In this document: positions 15,001 to 25,974 of the stretch, in pieces
How the letters are laid out: each line of letters begins with the position of its first letter
How positions within the stretch are numbered: the first letter of the stretch is position 1
Assembly (NCBI GenBank): GCA_000499405.2
Contig: HG738140.1
Span: 8,955,560-9,019,559 of the forward strand
DNA from: Onchocerca volvulus
Lineage: Eukaryota; Nematoda; Chromadorea; Rhabditida; Onchocercidae
DNA length: 64,000 nucleotides
Direction of reading: 5' to 3'
Notes under the pieces: model-generated
Database searches by the model: none
What the model saw: the letters and a program-made list of their open reading frames with translations, nothing else
Told to the model about the DNA's origin: nothing
Position numbers and translations under genes: made by a program

Positions 15001-16104
15001 AATATTCCATTCAGCAGAAAAAAATGTCCTGCTCAAATCGTTGATAAATAGTAGCAGACAAACACCGCAAGTAAATTCAATATAATTATTTGTAATTAAT
15101 GATTGAGTATGGTGTTTGGAACCGAGGATAATTAAAACAATGTGATTAAAAAGGTAGAACTAAAGTAATTAATGGAGGGAAATTATAGTAATATTCATTG
15201 AATTAATTGCTTAGTCAAATATGCTGCCAAACTTTCATTTTTTGTAGCTGACTTTGTTTTTGGCATCTGTAGTGATAGATTTTCAATTGCTGGAGTCATC
15301 CATAATCGATTTGCTCCTAACCAGACTTTGTCTCGAAAGGAAATATGATATGCTGATTGAACTGCTGAACTATTGCGCAACTAATAATAGTATTCTCTCT
15401 CATATAAAGAATATAGAGCAAAAATGGTTTTATGCTGCTCAATGGTTATTTTCATCTGCAGGTATATTCCATGTGAAAAGAATTTAAAAATTTCGCTTTC
15501 TCAAAAATAGTTGATAATTCGGAGCTATTCTTGAAAAATAAAAACTAGGTTAAAGATCAAAGAGACTCTGTAGTAGTTCTCCATTTTGCTAATATATGTC
15601 GCTTTTCAGTCAAGGAAAATGCCAATAAAAAGCAACAGTTTGATAGATCTCTTTTATTTTCTTTAAGGTAAATTCTTTCTTTTCTTATGGCGTTGAAAAT
15701 ACTTTACGATCCTTCTACAGAAAGAGAGTAAGTCGAAGATATATTTTTTCACTTTTAGTTGCCCGGTGGAATATGGCCGTTCAGCTAATGCATTATTAAA
15801 TTCGCTAGAACGAGATAATTTCCCTATTGCTCATCGCTTATTGGTGCTTGCATCGTCGACAGTTGCAGTATGTGATATTTTCGATTTCTTTCAGTTTCCA
15901 TTGTGAAGGTTTCAAAGTTTGAGTACTTGAAAATCGATCCCAGTTATTAGTCTGTAAAACAATATAAAGAGGACTGGGAAAGAAGTATAAATTAAAATGC
16001 TTGCTAAAAATTAATTTCTGCAGGAAGAAGCTGAAGAAAGCTCTGAAAATTGCTCTGAAAATTCTGTGCGTTCGAATCTTGATTTTTCACTGAAGTGGAA
16101 GTGA
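1..16104 (+). CDS. rod-1: Kinetochore protein ROD/KNTC1 homologue (5' end missing)
   Basis: Probable ROD subunit of the Rod-Zw10-Zwilch complex, which recruits Mad1-Mad2 and dynein to unattached kinetochores. The window opens inside the N-terminal beta-propeller (the segment reading LNADGDLLAVAIGEDISIF near 100-155). Next come an alpha-solenoid stretch with RWVEAEEFAQLFSL near 2794-2835 and a Rod_C-like segment with HRLPFHPFMF near 12075-12105. Exons I could place in phase: 1-199, 529-647, 775-954, 1113-1202, 1558-1657, 1883-2157, 2231-2364, 2713-2842, 2935-3057, 3226-3319, 3415-3488, 3592-3808, 3996-4234, 4516-4668, 5046-5192, 5534-5739, 6074-6263, 6793-6912, 6992-7057, 7659-7826, 7994-8103, 8180-8297, 8486-8578, 8956-9044, 9194-9352, 9428-9552, 9691-9845, 10592-about 10730, about 11120-11309, 11428-about 11510, 11638-11819, 11944-12177, 12574-12790, 12872-12954, 13157-13355, 13540-13682, 13790-13884, 14173-14242, 14411-about 14511, 14905-about 15070, 15248-15462, 15610-15667, 15759-15867, 16024-16104. 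Intron 6 has a GC donor. Junctions near 10.7-11.1, 11.5 and 14.5-14.9 kb are unresolved. NBAS is the main alternative; ROD fits the order of segments better. Confidence 0.8.
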
Positions 16105-18099
16105 TAATTTTTAAGATGGAAGCGGCATACCTCTTGAACTTTTTCCAATTGCCTGCAACCATTATGTTTGATGTATTTCTTTCTGTTTTCTGTCTTTCCT
16201 TAATAAATAGTAATAATCAGAATAATTTTACAAAATTGACCATTTTATTGTTTTGTTTTCCTCAGTTTTTCCTTAACCTTTCGTATTTCCTTTTCATATA
16301 CTTTATTCTCCACTGATTTTGGAATTGCATTTTCACATTGGGCTTTTATTTTTCTAGGATTTTGGAAAATTGAGAATTGTTCCGTTTGGACATATCATCA
16401 TGAGCTTTTTATTTTATGGCGATTTCGTTAGCCACTATCAGGCATTTCTTATAAAAGTTGCCTAAGGGCTGCCTTAAGTTAATATTTGTATATTGATCTC
16501 TAACTCTTCGAGTTTCTAAATAAACGTGTGGAAGATTTCTATTAATGCTTGTATGTATAAAAAGATTTTCATAAATTTGGGTACCATACTTTTATTGTAC
16601 TCTTTTGAACAAAGCCAAGACAAAGATTGCTAGAGGTATTAACTACTAACAATTGTCCTAGTTGCTGCTTCTCATCACTTATCCTTTTAAACTTTGACAC
16701 TCTACGACCGTAAAAATATTTTAACATTATTTGATGGCTTCAAATGAGGAGCAGTTTTGAGAAAACTTTAATAAAAAGAGTACTGAAATTGAGTGAAGGC
16801 TCTGTCACTTTAGCTATTTTTTTCGGACTGGAATTGATGAGTTTGTAGTATTGATTTCAGGATTGAATAAAAATTTGGTTTGAGACAAAGCTACCATTAT
16901 CTACAGACGAAGTGAGAATGTTTGTAAACAAATTTCGCTGTAGATACTAGAAACTTCTACACTGCTTTTCTGTCGACAGTAGATTAATTTATTAATGAAG
17001 GATGTGAAGCGGATCGTCACTTATGATCAGTCGATGCTTTTGAAATCATCGTTTATGATTCAGTTTTCCAGTAAAAGGAAATAAAGCGTATCATTGTTCC
17101 CTGATATCTTCGACATAAGAATTTTTCGCCTTTACGGCAACTTTAGAATAGCTTGCATTTTGTAATCAATGACTGTCAAAGTAATTCTCATAATATTTCT
17201 GAATTAATTTTATCAGTGTTCTTTTGGAATATCGTCTTCTGTTTCCTGTCGTTCTTATCATTCTCTGCCACACTGTCACTGAATTAGGTAGCGTTGTATC
17301 TAAACTTTTGTTGCAAAGAATCCCTCATAGAAAGTTTATTCAGGGCATGGAGAATGCTTTTATGATGAAGTTTCGTGTTTTTTCCAGAATTTTGGAAGGC
17401 AAATGATCTGATGAATTTTGAGTAAAGCAAGTGTATCTATTTCGAGCAATTAATATCGTAACTTATTTAAATCAAAATGTCAAGTGGTTATGATAAGAAA
17501 TGAATCACATCGAACTGTTATTTGAATAATGATTCCTGAAACGATAGTTGGAGATGGGTTGGAAACAGATATCTCTTCTCGATAGTTGATTAAAGGAGTC
17601 ATCCGCAGTGGCTGACCTTCTTTTCTGTACGTTTATTGGGTTGTTAGTTCAACTGGTCAGGATGTTGCTTTCGAATCTGTCTCATTTTATGTTAAATTAA
17701 TTGTGAAGTCATAGAGGCATTAGTAATTGGTTTGATAATGATAAGTAATCGTTGGTCGGGCATATCGATAATTGTAGAAATAGATTGTATTCAATAGACT
17801 GAATACATGAAGTACTTGCTTTCCAAGCGGTAAATTTGATGATAGATGATTTTTCGGTATTTCATCAACTTCATTCACTCTTCATCTTTTTCCTTGTATA
17901 GTCAATAGAAATACAAGATTTTAAAAGAAGACCGAATCAACAGCTAATCAGAAATAGCCATCTGTGATATGTGACTTACTTAATGTATATAATTATGGAT
18001 ATATATGTAGTTATGGTTACATATAGGATAATGAAATAATGAATTATTGAGTGCTGTTGATGCAGTCATTGGTACATATTCTTTCTGCATAATTTAAAG
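16105..18099. other. Intergenic spacer between ROD and GPATCH3
   Basis: About 2 kb of AT-rich sequence with no exon I can support on either strand. It should hold the ROD 3' UTR and the GPATCH3 promoter. An AATAAA motif at about 16518 (in TAAATAAACG) is a candidate polyadenylation signal for the upstream gene. The open frame at 17224-17406 has no recognisable similarity and no clear splice context. Confidence 0.5.
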
Positions 18100-21000
18100 A
18101 TGATCAAAGTGAAAAAAACAGAACCTGGAACCACGCTTCATATAAAAGAAGATCCGCTACCAGTGCAAGGTACATTTCCATTTATATAATTAGATTTACT
18201 TTTAGTGCATAATTTGCGATGATATGTTTTTATTGTCAACTTCGTTCTGCTTTATTTATGCTTTGTATCTATTTTCGCTAGTTTTTTTTTCGTTTTATTG
18301 ACGGAGGATGTGTTACCTTATTAACTTTCTCAAGACATTAAAAAAAAGATCTCGTAGCAGTTGTCGAAGAAAGTTCGGTTCACTTTTGTTCGCTAGGTAA
18401 TCACTGCACCGATAATATTCGTAAAATATAAAATATGTCTTAAATATGTGTTTTTGAAGCTTATGCAATTATCCGCAATATTCCGAAGACATATCATGCA
18501 AAAAATTTGCGAAATTTCTTCTCATATTTTGTCGAGAATGGACGATTTCACTGTTTTCATTATCGACATCGACCGGAAATACATGTAAGTGGATTTGAAA
18601 AGATGTTTGGTTTAAGTTTTGATTTTGCTAGGTTTATGATGCAGTTCTTTGGAATATGAAGAAAACAAATTGTTTATCTCAGGTTGATAGTAATGTAGAC
18701 GAACCGACAACTTCCAAGGAATATGAACGTTTTTGCTGCGTTGTTTCATTTAAAAATGAAGAAGAACGAGCTGCATGCATCAGATATTACCATATGAAAT
18801 TTTGGGTTGATGATGAAGGGCTTCATATGCCACTAAAGTGTTTCATTTTTCCTCTGAAAGCTTCTGAGGTTATTAATGAAATCATTCCATTTTGCTTTAT
18901 TATAGTCAATATTTCTCCAGTTCCATTCTCATTAAATGCATGTTGTCTAATTGTTGTTTTAAGCTGTGCACATCTTTTACAAAAAAAAAAAAAAATAAAA
19001 TAATAATAATAAATAATTTTTTACACTTTTTTAACATTCTACGTACTTTTGGAATTGATCTGCCTGATTTTATTCTTTCAATTTTTTCCTAACATTTATG
19101 ACAGTACTTATTAGTAAATATTTTTTGCGCCAATTTTAGTTGTGGAGAGTACGTGGAAATAATATATAATATGTCATTTTTATCTTATTTGCCGTTCTTT
19201 TCTGATTTTTTAAGTTTGAATTTACGAAGATATAGAATAGTTTTCTTTAGTTTCCATGTTCAATATTTATTTCTATAATTTCCAGATATCGAGTGATAGC
19301 AGTCAAATGTCAGCAAATTTAGATTTTCGTTTTTTTATTGAACTCAAACCACCAAGTCTTATGCCTTTTGGAAATGTTGGTACTCCAACAAAATTTTTCC
19401 TTGAACAAGTAAATATTTTATTTGAGATATTTTCTCTCACAATAGATATAAATTTTTTTAAGCAGTTTTGATGCTCTTTTTCTCTGCACTTTAGATTCTT
19501 TGAATGATGTAAGCATTGCCCATAACTGTGAATATCTCAGTTCGACCTATCTACTTTGTTATGAACTGATTTTAGATTCGCCTTTGCAAATTGCCACCAA
19601 CTGTTCTTACGAAATTAGGTATCAAAACAAAAAAACGTGTAGGCAAGTATGGTGCCGTTTGTTTTAAATACAGTGAAAGTGAAAAAGATATTGTCGAAGA
19701 TTGCGAAGGTGTGTATCTTATTGTCTCATCTTTGTACATATCTAAAAATATTGAAATAGGAATATGAAAATGAAAGTTGAAAAAAAAAAAAAACGCTAAT
19801 TCTAAATCAACTTACATTTATTTACATTATGAATGTTTTAAAATCTAGACAAATCGTTAAGATTTTCTGAAAGTATACTATTCTTTTTCTGAAATTTTCT
19901 GACATATTCCATCTTATTTTATTTTTAGAGGGAAAGATTTCGCCTCCATCTCTAGATCTAAATTTTTGCACTCCAAAAGAAATAATTGATAGTAAATTTG
20001 AATTAGAAAATGACAATGGACTAGAAGATGACGATGACCGTTATGAAGAGTGGGAACGGTAAGATTTTCGGTTTTGGTGCCTGGAGGAATAATGTCATTT
20101 TGTGCTTAAATTTCATTTAAAGTTGTATTTTTAGAAATTTATAGTTCGAATTGACTAATTTTATTTGCATTCGTAACCAAAATCTATTGGTTTTCATTAA
20201 TTAAAAGATTATAATCATATATTTCTGCTGATCTCTTTTCGAGTACAGTATATCTTTTGCAGTCATGAAACTCTCCACGACGATGTTACGGAGCAAGAAC
20301 GTACCAAGTCAAGAAAGTATGAGACAGAGCAGGAGGTATAGTTTTGAAAGCATTTCGTAACCACTTATGAACTCATATTCTCAGTGAAGACTCATGAATC
20401 TTTTATAATAATTATGTTTAAGGCCATAAATTAGCTAAAAAATCAGCTTTTTTTACAGGTGACGTGGGAGAAGGGAGGGCCAGGTCTTGTTTGGTATACG
20501 GACTCGTTTTTTTGGAATGAATTAGAAGAAGGGATAGACAGTGATTGGAAATGGGTTGATGATTGGGATATTGATTACTCTATTTATTACGATCGAAAAG
20601 ATGGTGATTTGGATGCAAAACAGTCAGTGGAGATGATGGAGGATCAAAAGTTGGAGTGAGGAAAAAAATTTTTCTAGATTTTTTAGGATTTGTTTTATTT
20701 CGACATATATTTAACTTACATTTTGATCTTTATGCTTCTGTTGAGTTATTATGGATTGAAATGAAAATTTACTAATCTAATTTCTAAGAATTTTTAAACT
20801 TTGCTGCCTTATGAGTTATTGTACTACAAGTTGGCATATTCATGAAAATTATAGGATTGCGAATATTTGCAGAATTGGAAAGAATTCATAAAGAAAATTA
20901 TGAATTCACAGATTTTTTTTCTTTTCTATAATTAATGAATTTTCCATGTACCATTTAAGCAAACCACTTCGAAAATAACTAGTTTATGTTAAATTATTAC

Positions 21001-22110
21001 GGCACTTCTTTATTTGTCTTCACTTCATCATTTACAGATCTGGTGAAGTTGTCCATTCAGTTTTCAAAAAGATAAGAAAAAGACATTACGAAAATATCCA
21101 GAGACCTGCGTCTGCTATTAGTTTCGGTCAATTTGAAGTGCATACAAGGGGGATCGGCAGTAGAATCATGAAAAGGTCTTAATGATGAATTCATAAATCA
21201 ATATTGTCGAAGTTTTAAACAAAAAATTAGTATTGAAACCAATTATTATTTGTTATATAAACTTATGTATTTGTACGCATCGAATCTTAATTTTTTATTT
21301 CAGCTACGGTTGGTCTCCTGGGTTAGGTCTTGGCCCTCAGAATTTGGGACGTATCGAAACTGTTTCAGTGGAAATAGAAGAAGATGGAAGTGCTCAAACA
21401 AGCAATGAAAGAAAGGGTTTGGGATATCGAGGTGAAAAACTGCAACGAACCGGTTTTTTTAAGCCAAATAATCACACAATTGCTACAAAGTACATATTAA
21501 TGTTGTATTAAGGATTTAAATTTTTAAATGAAATCCATTGGTATAACACCGAATCTTGTTGATTTTTAGTAATTATCAACATATTAATTTTATGGAAAAT
21601 TTTTATAAAATAGAGATCGGTCGTGTACAGGAAAAGCTTATAATATTTTCTTCGCGGTGCTAATTTGTTATATAATGTTAATATATTTTAGTGATTTCTT
21701 GAATTTGGAGTTTGCAGTTCATGAAAGAATATAAGTTAACTCCGTTCGCCTTTCTTATATCTATCCGCACTTTTATAGTGATGAGAGATCAAATTTTCTA
21801 TCTTATTAGGATGAAAAATTTGAATGAGCTGTGATCTATTCACGTGATTTGCAAAAATATATGAAAAGGACAAACTTTAATACTAATTAACATGAAACAT
21901 TTTCTCTGAATTTAGATGTGGAAGATGTTATTTTTTAAAGCTTTTATTGTTCATTATTCAGAATGATTTTGCATAATTTACATTATCTCTTTACATGTAT
22001 TATATCATTGTATTCATTTCAGATATGATCAGTGGAATTTCGTTGATAGTAATAATTCAGTAAATAAAGTTCTTAGAAGAGAAAAACCAGATTTTATGAA
22101 ATATCGCTGA
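18100..22110 (+). CDS. GPATCH3: G-patch domain-containing protein 3 (GPATCH3)
   Basis: Eleven exons join in phase to 499 codons plus stop: 18100-18169, 18460-18584, 18632-18868, 19286-19408, 19576-19708, 19929-20058, 20263-20335, 20459-20655, 21038-21175, 21304-21489, 22023-22110. Similarity to animal GPATCH3 runs end to end: the N-terminal segment ending in HCFHYRHRPE, then KPPSLMPFGNVGTPTKFFLE, an acidic stretch leading to RYEEWERHETLHDDVTEQER, VTWEKGGPGLVWYTDSFFW, the DDWDIDYSIYYDR block, and a C-terminal G-patch beginning GIGSRIMKSYGWSPGLGLG. The last residues (KPDFMKYR) match the family's C-terminal conserved end. G-patch proteins usually bind RNA or activate DEAH helicases; in mammals GPATCH3 has been linked to innate RLR signalling, which cannot be assumed here. 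The gene lies about 600 bp upstream of the fucosyltransferase on the same strand. Start chosen as the first ATG of the exon whose phase matches exon 2. Confidence 0.96.
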
Positions 22111-22711
22111 TGGTGCAAGTTGTTGCAACAATAGTGTTTTAATTTTATTTTGAATTGATTTTTGTGTGATTGTTTATGAATGTGATAAACTATAATTATG
22201 GAGAGCATTAAATTATGTTATCTTCGTCACTTAACCTAAAATTTTGTTTTCTTCCTGTTCCTATCATGAAAGTATTGTTTCTTTTGATTAGAAAGCTTGA
22301 AGGTTAAAAATCTTGAAAAATATATAAATGATGCCAATGCTTTGTGAATAAATTTTCAGTCATTATCATTATTATTTATTGTGAAATGATTTGTATGTAA
22401 CAATTATATTTTAAATTGATAATAGAAGCTTTTTTTGAAGGAATTTGAATATAGTACGGTAGTTACTTTTTTTTTCTTTTTTTGAGAGGGATGGAATTAG
22501 GAAAAGCTAGTTATTTGAGTACATGTAATTTTTTATATTGTTTTGATTTTATTTCGTTAATTTTGATGACGGAGTCATCAAAATCGTTTTATTTCTTCAA
22601 TTAGTAAATATGTAGCTTAATGTATGGTTTTGGCATTTTATTTTTTAACTAGGTCAAATTATATATGCTGTAAAAAATTTACAGTTTCGACGGTTGGTGT
22701 GTGATTTAGGA

Positions 22712-24923
22712 ATGAAGCAGTTATATTTTCGACTTTTTACTGGCCTTGTTACTATCTGTTTTTTCTATTTTGTCACCTCGAGAATAATATTGAGCCTGTT
22801 TTTCCCTCACCATCAGACAGTTCGAACTATCATTTATTCACATGAGTCATTAAAAACAAAAAAAATAATGCTTATATGGACAACTTTTTTTAACGAATTA
22901 CCTGAAAATCGTTTACACCTAATGAATGAGTGTCCTGATTTAAAGGTAAGCAGCGAATTGACAGATTTTGTGCTATAAAGGCAATTCTTTAAAAAGATTT
23001 TGAAAATTTCGGGAAAAGGCGTAGTAGTTGTAGAGCAGAATTTTGATCTTTTTAGTAGTGGTTTTGTTAATTCGAGAATTGGAAGAATTAATGAACGATT
23101 GTGAGGATGAGAAATGTGTTATTGACGATGTTAACATATAATAACAAGTAGAGTAAGACCTGTTTTGCTAATTAAAAGGGTCAGAGATGTACTTGATGAA
23201 AAATTTCAGGATAAGTGTATGCTTACGACAGATCGGAATTTGGTCGGCGAAGCTGATGCTATAATTTTCCATTTCATGACTGATGATTTCCGCTTGAGTG
23301 ATTTACCGAAAAGCAGATCTCCATCTCAGCGTTATGTATTCCTAACGGTAGAAGCTCCTCCAAGTTATAAACTGTGGAACAGAAATACTCTGCATGCACC
23401 TCGTTCGTTTTTTATTGTTATCATTGCTCATGCAATGAATGAAAATATAATTTTAGTCTTACAGATAGGTTTTAAAATGAAAAATTAGTATCAGCTTCAA
23501 AAAAAAAAAAAAATTCTACACTTTTAAATTATCAGTAGGAAAGTAATTCTAAAATTCAGTCCGTGCGTGTTTTTTTTTTTTTTTTGTTATTTTACTGAAA
23601 ACATCATTTTAGGACGATTTTTTCCAGGTAACTTTTTTAATTGGACAATGACATATCGGCATGATTCTGATGTTCCATGGGTTTACGGAGGTTATTGGAT
23701 TAGTCCCGAAATGAATAAAATACATGGTTTTAAATCCGAGAATTTACCTTATGATGAAAAAACAATAATGGAAAATAAAACTGGCGCAATATTTTGGTTG
23801 GTATCGAACTGCAACACAGTTTCGAAACGAGAATTAGCTGTTGAGAAACTTGAAAAGTAAGTTTTTATTGCTTTTCTCAACTATTTGAAAATTTTAGTTC
23901 TCCGAAGGAACTTCGGTTTTTCATAATATATAACGAAATATCTAATTTTTGTTATTGTTTTGGTTTTTCCGTGTTTCTTCATTCCCTAATTTTATGATTG
24001 TTTCAATGCTATCTTTAACCTACGGAAAGAGAACATTACTTGGAATATAAGTGACTAATTCGAAAAATTTTCGAGGAGTATCATTTTAGATACATAATGA
24101 TCGATAGATATGGGGCATGTGCAGAGAATCCTTATAAACGTGATGCATGTAAACGAGTTGCTGAATGTGAAAAAGACTTAGGTTCAATGAATTTCTTTTA
24201 TATTGCAATTGAAAATACTGTTTGTAAAAATTATGTTACGGAGAAGTACTTCGATCGATATCGTCTACCAAGTGTTCCCATTGTTATGAGACGGAAAACG
24301 TATGAAAAGTTAGTTGATATTTTTGTTTTCATTGCTTATTCAAGTTTTATCATGACAAATATAAAGACTCGAAATATTCAATTGAATATATGAAATATAT
24401 TCAGTTGAATTTTCCATTAGATTTTTGAATGATTAATTTTCAACATTTGTGCTGCGTACAGTATCCGTATGGATCTATTTTTTTTAAATAATTTTAAATG
24501 AATTTTAAGCTTAGTTCCGCCGCGGTCTTTTATACCAATGGATGATTTTGAAAGTGCTCAGGCCATGGCCAATTATTTGCTTACACTTATGTCTAATAAA
24601 ACAGCATATTTGGAATATTTCAAATGGCGTCGTGATGGTTGGATTCGAACGTATCAAAACATTGGATACAGGTTTCACATTTGTTTTACAAAAACAAAAT
24701 CGTTTCGAAATTTAATCTTATTAGCAGTTTTAGGATGGGTAAACTCACTGAAGTTCTTATGTTTCCTAAAATTGAAAGCACTTTCAGATTTCATTTCTGC
24801 AAGTTATGTGAAGCATTGCTAGAGGAGCGACCAGCAAAAACATATGAAAATGTGGAGGAGTGGTTTCATGGGACTTCAGAATGTGAAGGATCTGAATTTG
24901 CTGAAAGTTGGAAAGAAGAATAA
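22712..24923 (+). CDS. Alpha-1,3-fucosyltransferase, GT10 family, type II Golgi membrane protein
   Basis: Six exons join in phase to 395 aa: 22712-22945, 23210-23402, 23613-23856, 24090-24308, 24510-24671, 24788-24923. The product should transfer fucose from GDP-fucose onto GlcNAc of glycoproteins in the Golgi lumen. A short N-terminal cytoplasmic tail is followed by a signal-anchor (about residues 7-33). GT10 hallmarks are visible: YVFLTVEAPPSY, then FFNWTMTYRHDSDVPWVYG, the conserved donor-site block FFYIAIENTVCKNYVTEKYF, and VPPRSFIPMDDFESAQ. Cysteines near the C-terminus (FHFCKLCEAL) fit the family's disulfides. C. elegans FUT-1, a core alpha-1,3 enzyme, is the closest type I can think of, but subfamily assignment needs a tree. 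At exon 3 a second acceptor 15 nt downstream (exon start 23628) is also in frame. The upstream in-frame codons before the ATG at 22712 contain no better start. Confidence 0.95.
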
Positions 24924-25885
24924 TTGTTCATATTATGAGGAAAGATATTGCAAAGCTTTTCGATTTTTGTCTGGCTGCTTCGTTTTAATTCTTGAATTGT
25001 ATCACGAATTTTTAAAATATGTTTCAAATTTTGCCAAAATGTTTGCCAAACATTAATGTGTATCATGTTGTATCTTTCTATTTATTGTTATTTGTTGTTT
25101 GCCATATTGTATTTCAAATATCTTTTCCATCAATTATAAATTTCTGGTTTTTACATATCCTGCATGTATTAATTTTGTTTACTTCGCTCTTTATTGTTAC
25201 TGTTGTTATTATTATTATTCAAGATCTAGACAAATTTGCTTTATATTTGTATGTAGTTTTGTAATGGTTTAATTGTAATCTTTGCTATGATTTTTGCTGT
25301 ATTTTTAAATATTTTTATTTTTCTTGTTAATTTTTTCCGAGATAACAACATAGTTACTGTTTCTTTTTCTTTTCTCTGTTCATATCCATTCTTGTTTCTT
25401 TTAGCTCTTTTTTCATTCTTTTTTTAGCAAAAAAATTTTTTTTTTTTTTCGATGTCGCAATATCGTATGCATTTGCCATGATATTTTTTGTGGAATATTT
25501 GCTCATTTATATCACTTCATCGCTCAGGTGCCTTTCTGTTTTTTCTTGATTTCTTCCATATTTTCCTTATATTTTTTACAACTCTCGATTTCGGGAACTC
25601 ACTATTTATTCTTTATTATTCAAATATTTCACCAAAAGGTATTCAATATTGACATTCCTTGCTTCGTATTCTCTCTTTTATTACAATTTGTGCATGCATG
25701 TATTCTTCCTTATGGATATTACGTATTTTCTACATACTAACACTAATTTCAATATTATTTCTTCGATATTGGAAAATTTGTGCTTTTCATTCCGTCTTTT
25801 TTCTTTATTCTTTTTCTTTCATTTTTTTTTTCTTTTTTTAAAATTGAAATTCAAGTTTTTGTTGGAACTGTGCACAAAATTTTCA
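24924..25885. other. T-rich non-coding stretch after the fucosyltransferase
   Basis: Very T-rich on the plus strand. Open frames here (for example 25019-25264 and 25649-25900) encode runs of Phe, Ile and Leu that reflect base composition rather than membrane proteins. It probably holds the fucosyltransferase 3' UTR and the upstream region of the next gene. Confidence 0.5.
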
Positions 25886-25908
25886 GTTAACACAAAATAG
25901 GTTCAAAA
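25886..25908 (+). promoter_or_regulatory. Candidate trans-splice or intron acceptor before a start codon
   Basis: A good nematode acceptor (ATTTTCAG, ending at 25886) lies 22 nt upstream of tandem ATG codons at 25909 and 25912. In a nematode this arrangement fits an SL trans-splice site that creates a short 5' leader, or the end of an intron in a 5' UTR. Inference from position and motif only. Confidence 0.4.
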
Positions 25909-25974
25909 ATGATGCCAGAAAATCAACAATTTAATGTGAAGTATATTGGCAGCAAAGTTATAGGTTCCAGCAGA
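25909..25974 (+). CDS. Possible first exon of a PTB/PID-domain protein (partial)
   Basis: Twenty-two codons from tandem ATGs to a strong donor (AGCAGA then GTAAGT) read MPENQQFNVKYIGSKVIGSS. The core FNVKYIGS matches the first beta-strand of phosphotyrosine-binding domains (the F-x-V-K-Y-L-G-S pattern of Numb, Dab, CAPON and relatives). The exon ends in phase 0. I could not find the following PTB exons; candidates near 26493-26531 and 27051-27128 have acceptors and donors but do not extend the domain convincingly. If the first intron is long, the rest could lie anywhere up to about 30 kb. Short match, so this is tentative. Confidence 0.4.

Noticed and set aside
1..16104. NBAS or another large alpha-solenoid protein instead of ROD
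   Set aside because: The beta-propeller start, the WVEAEEFA block and the HRLPFHP segment near the C-terminal domain fit ROD/KNTC1 better, though a profile search would settle it.
25019..25900. Several frames that look like multi-pass membrane proteins
   Set aside because: The T-rich plus strand yields Phe, Leu and Ile runs by composition; there is no conserved motif or splice structure.
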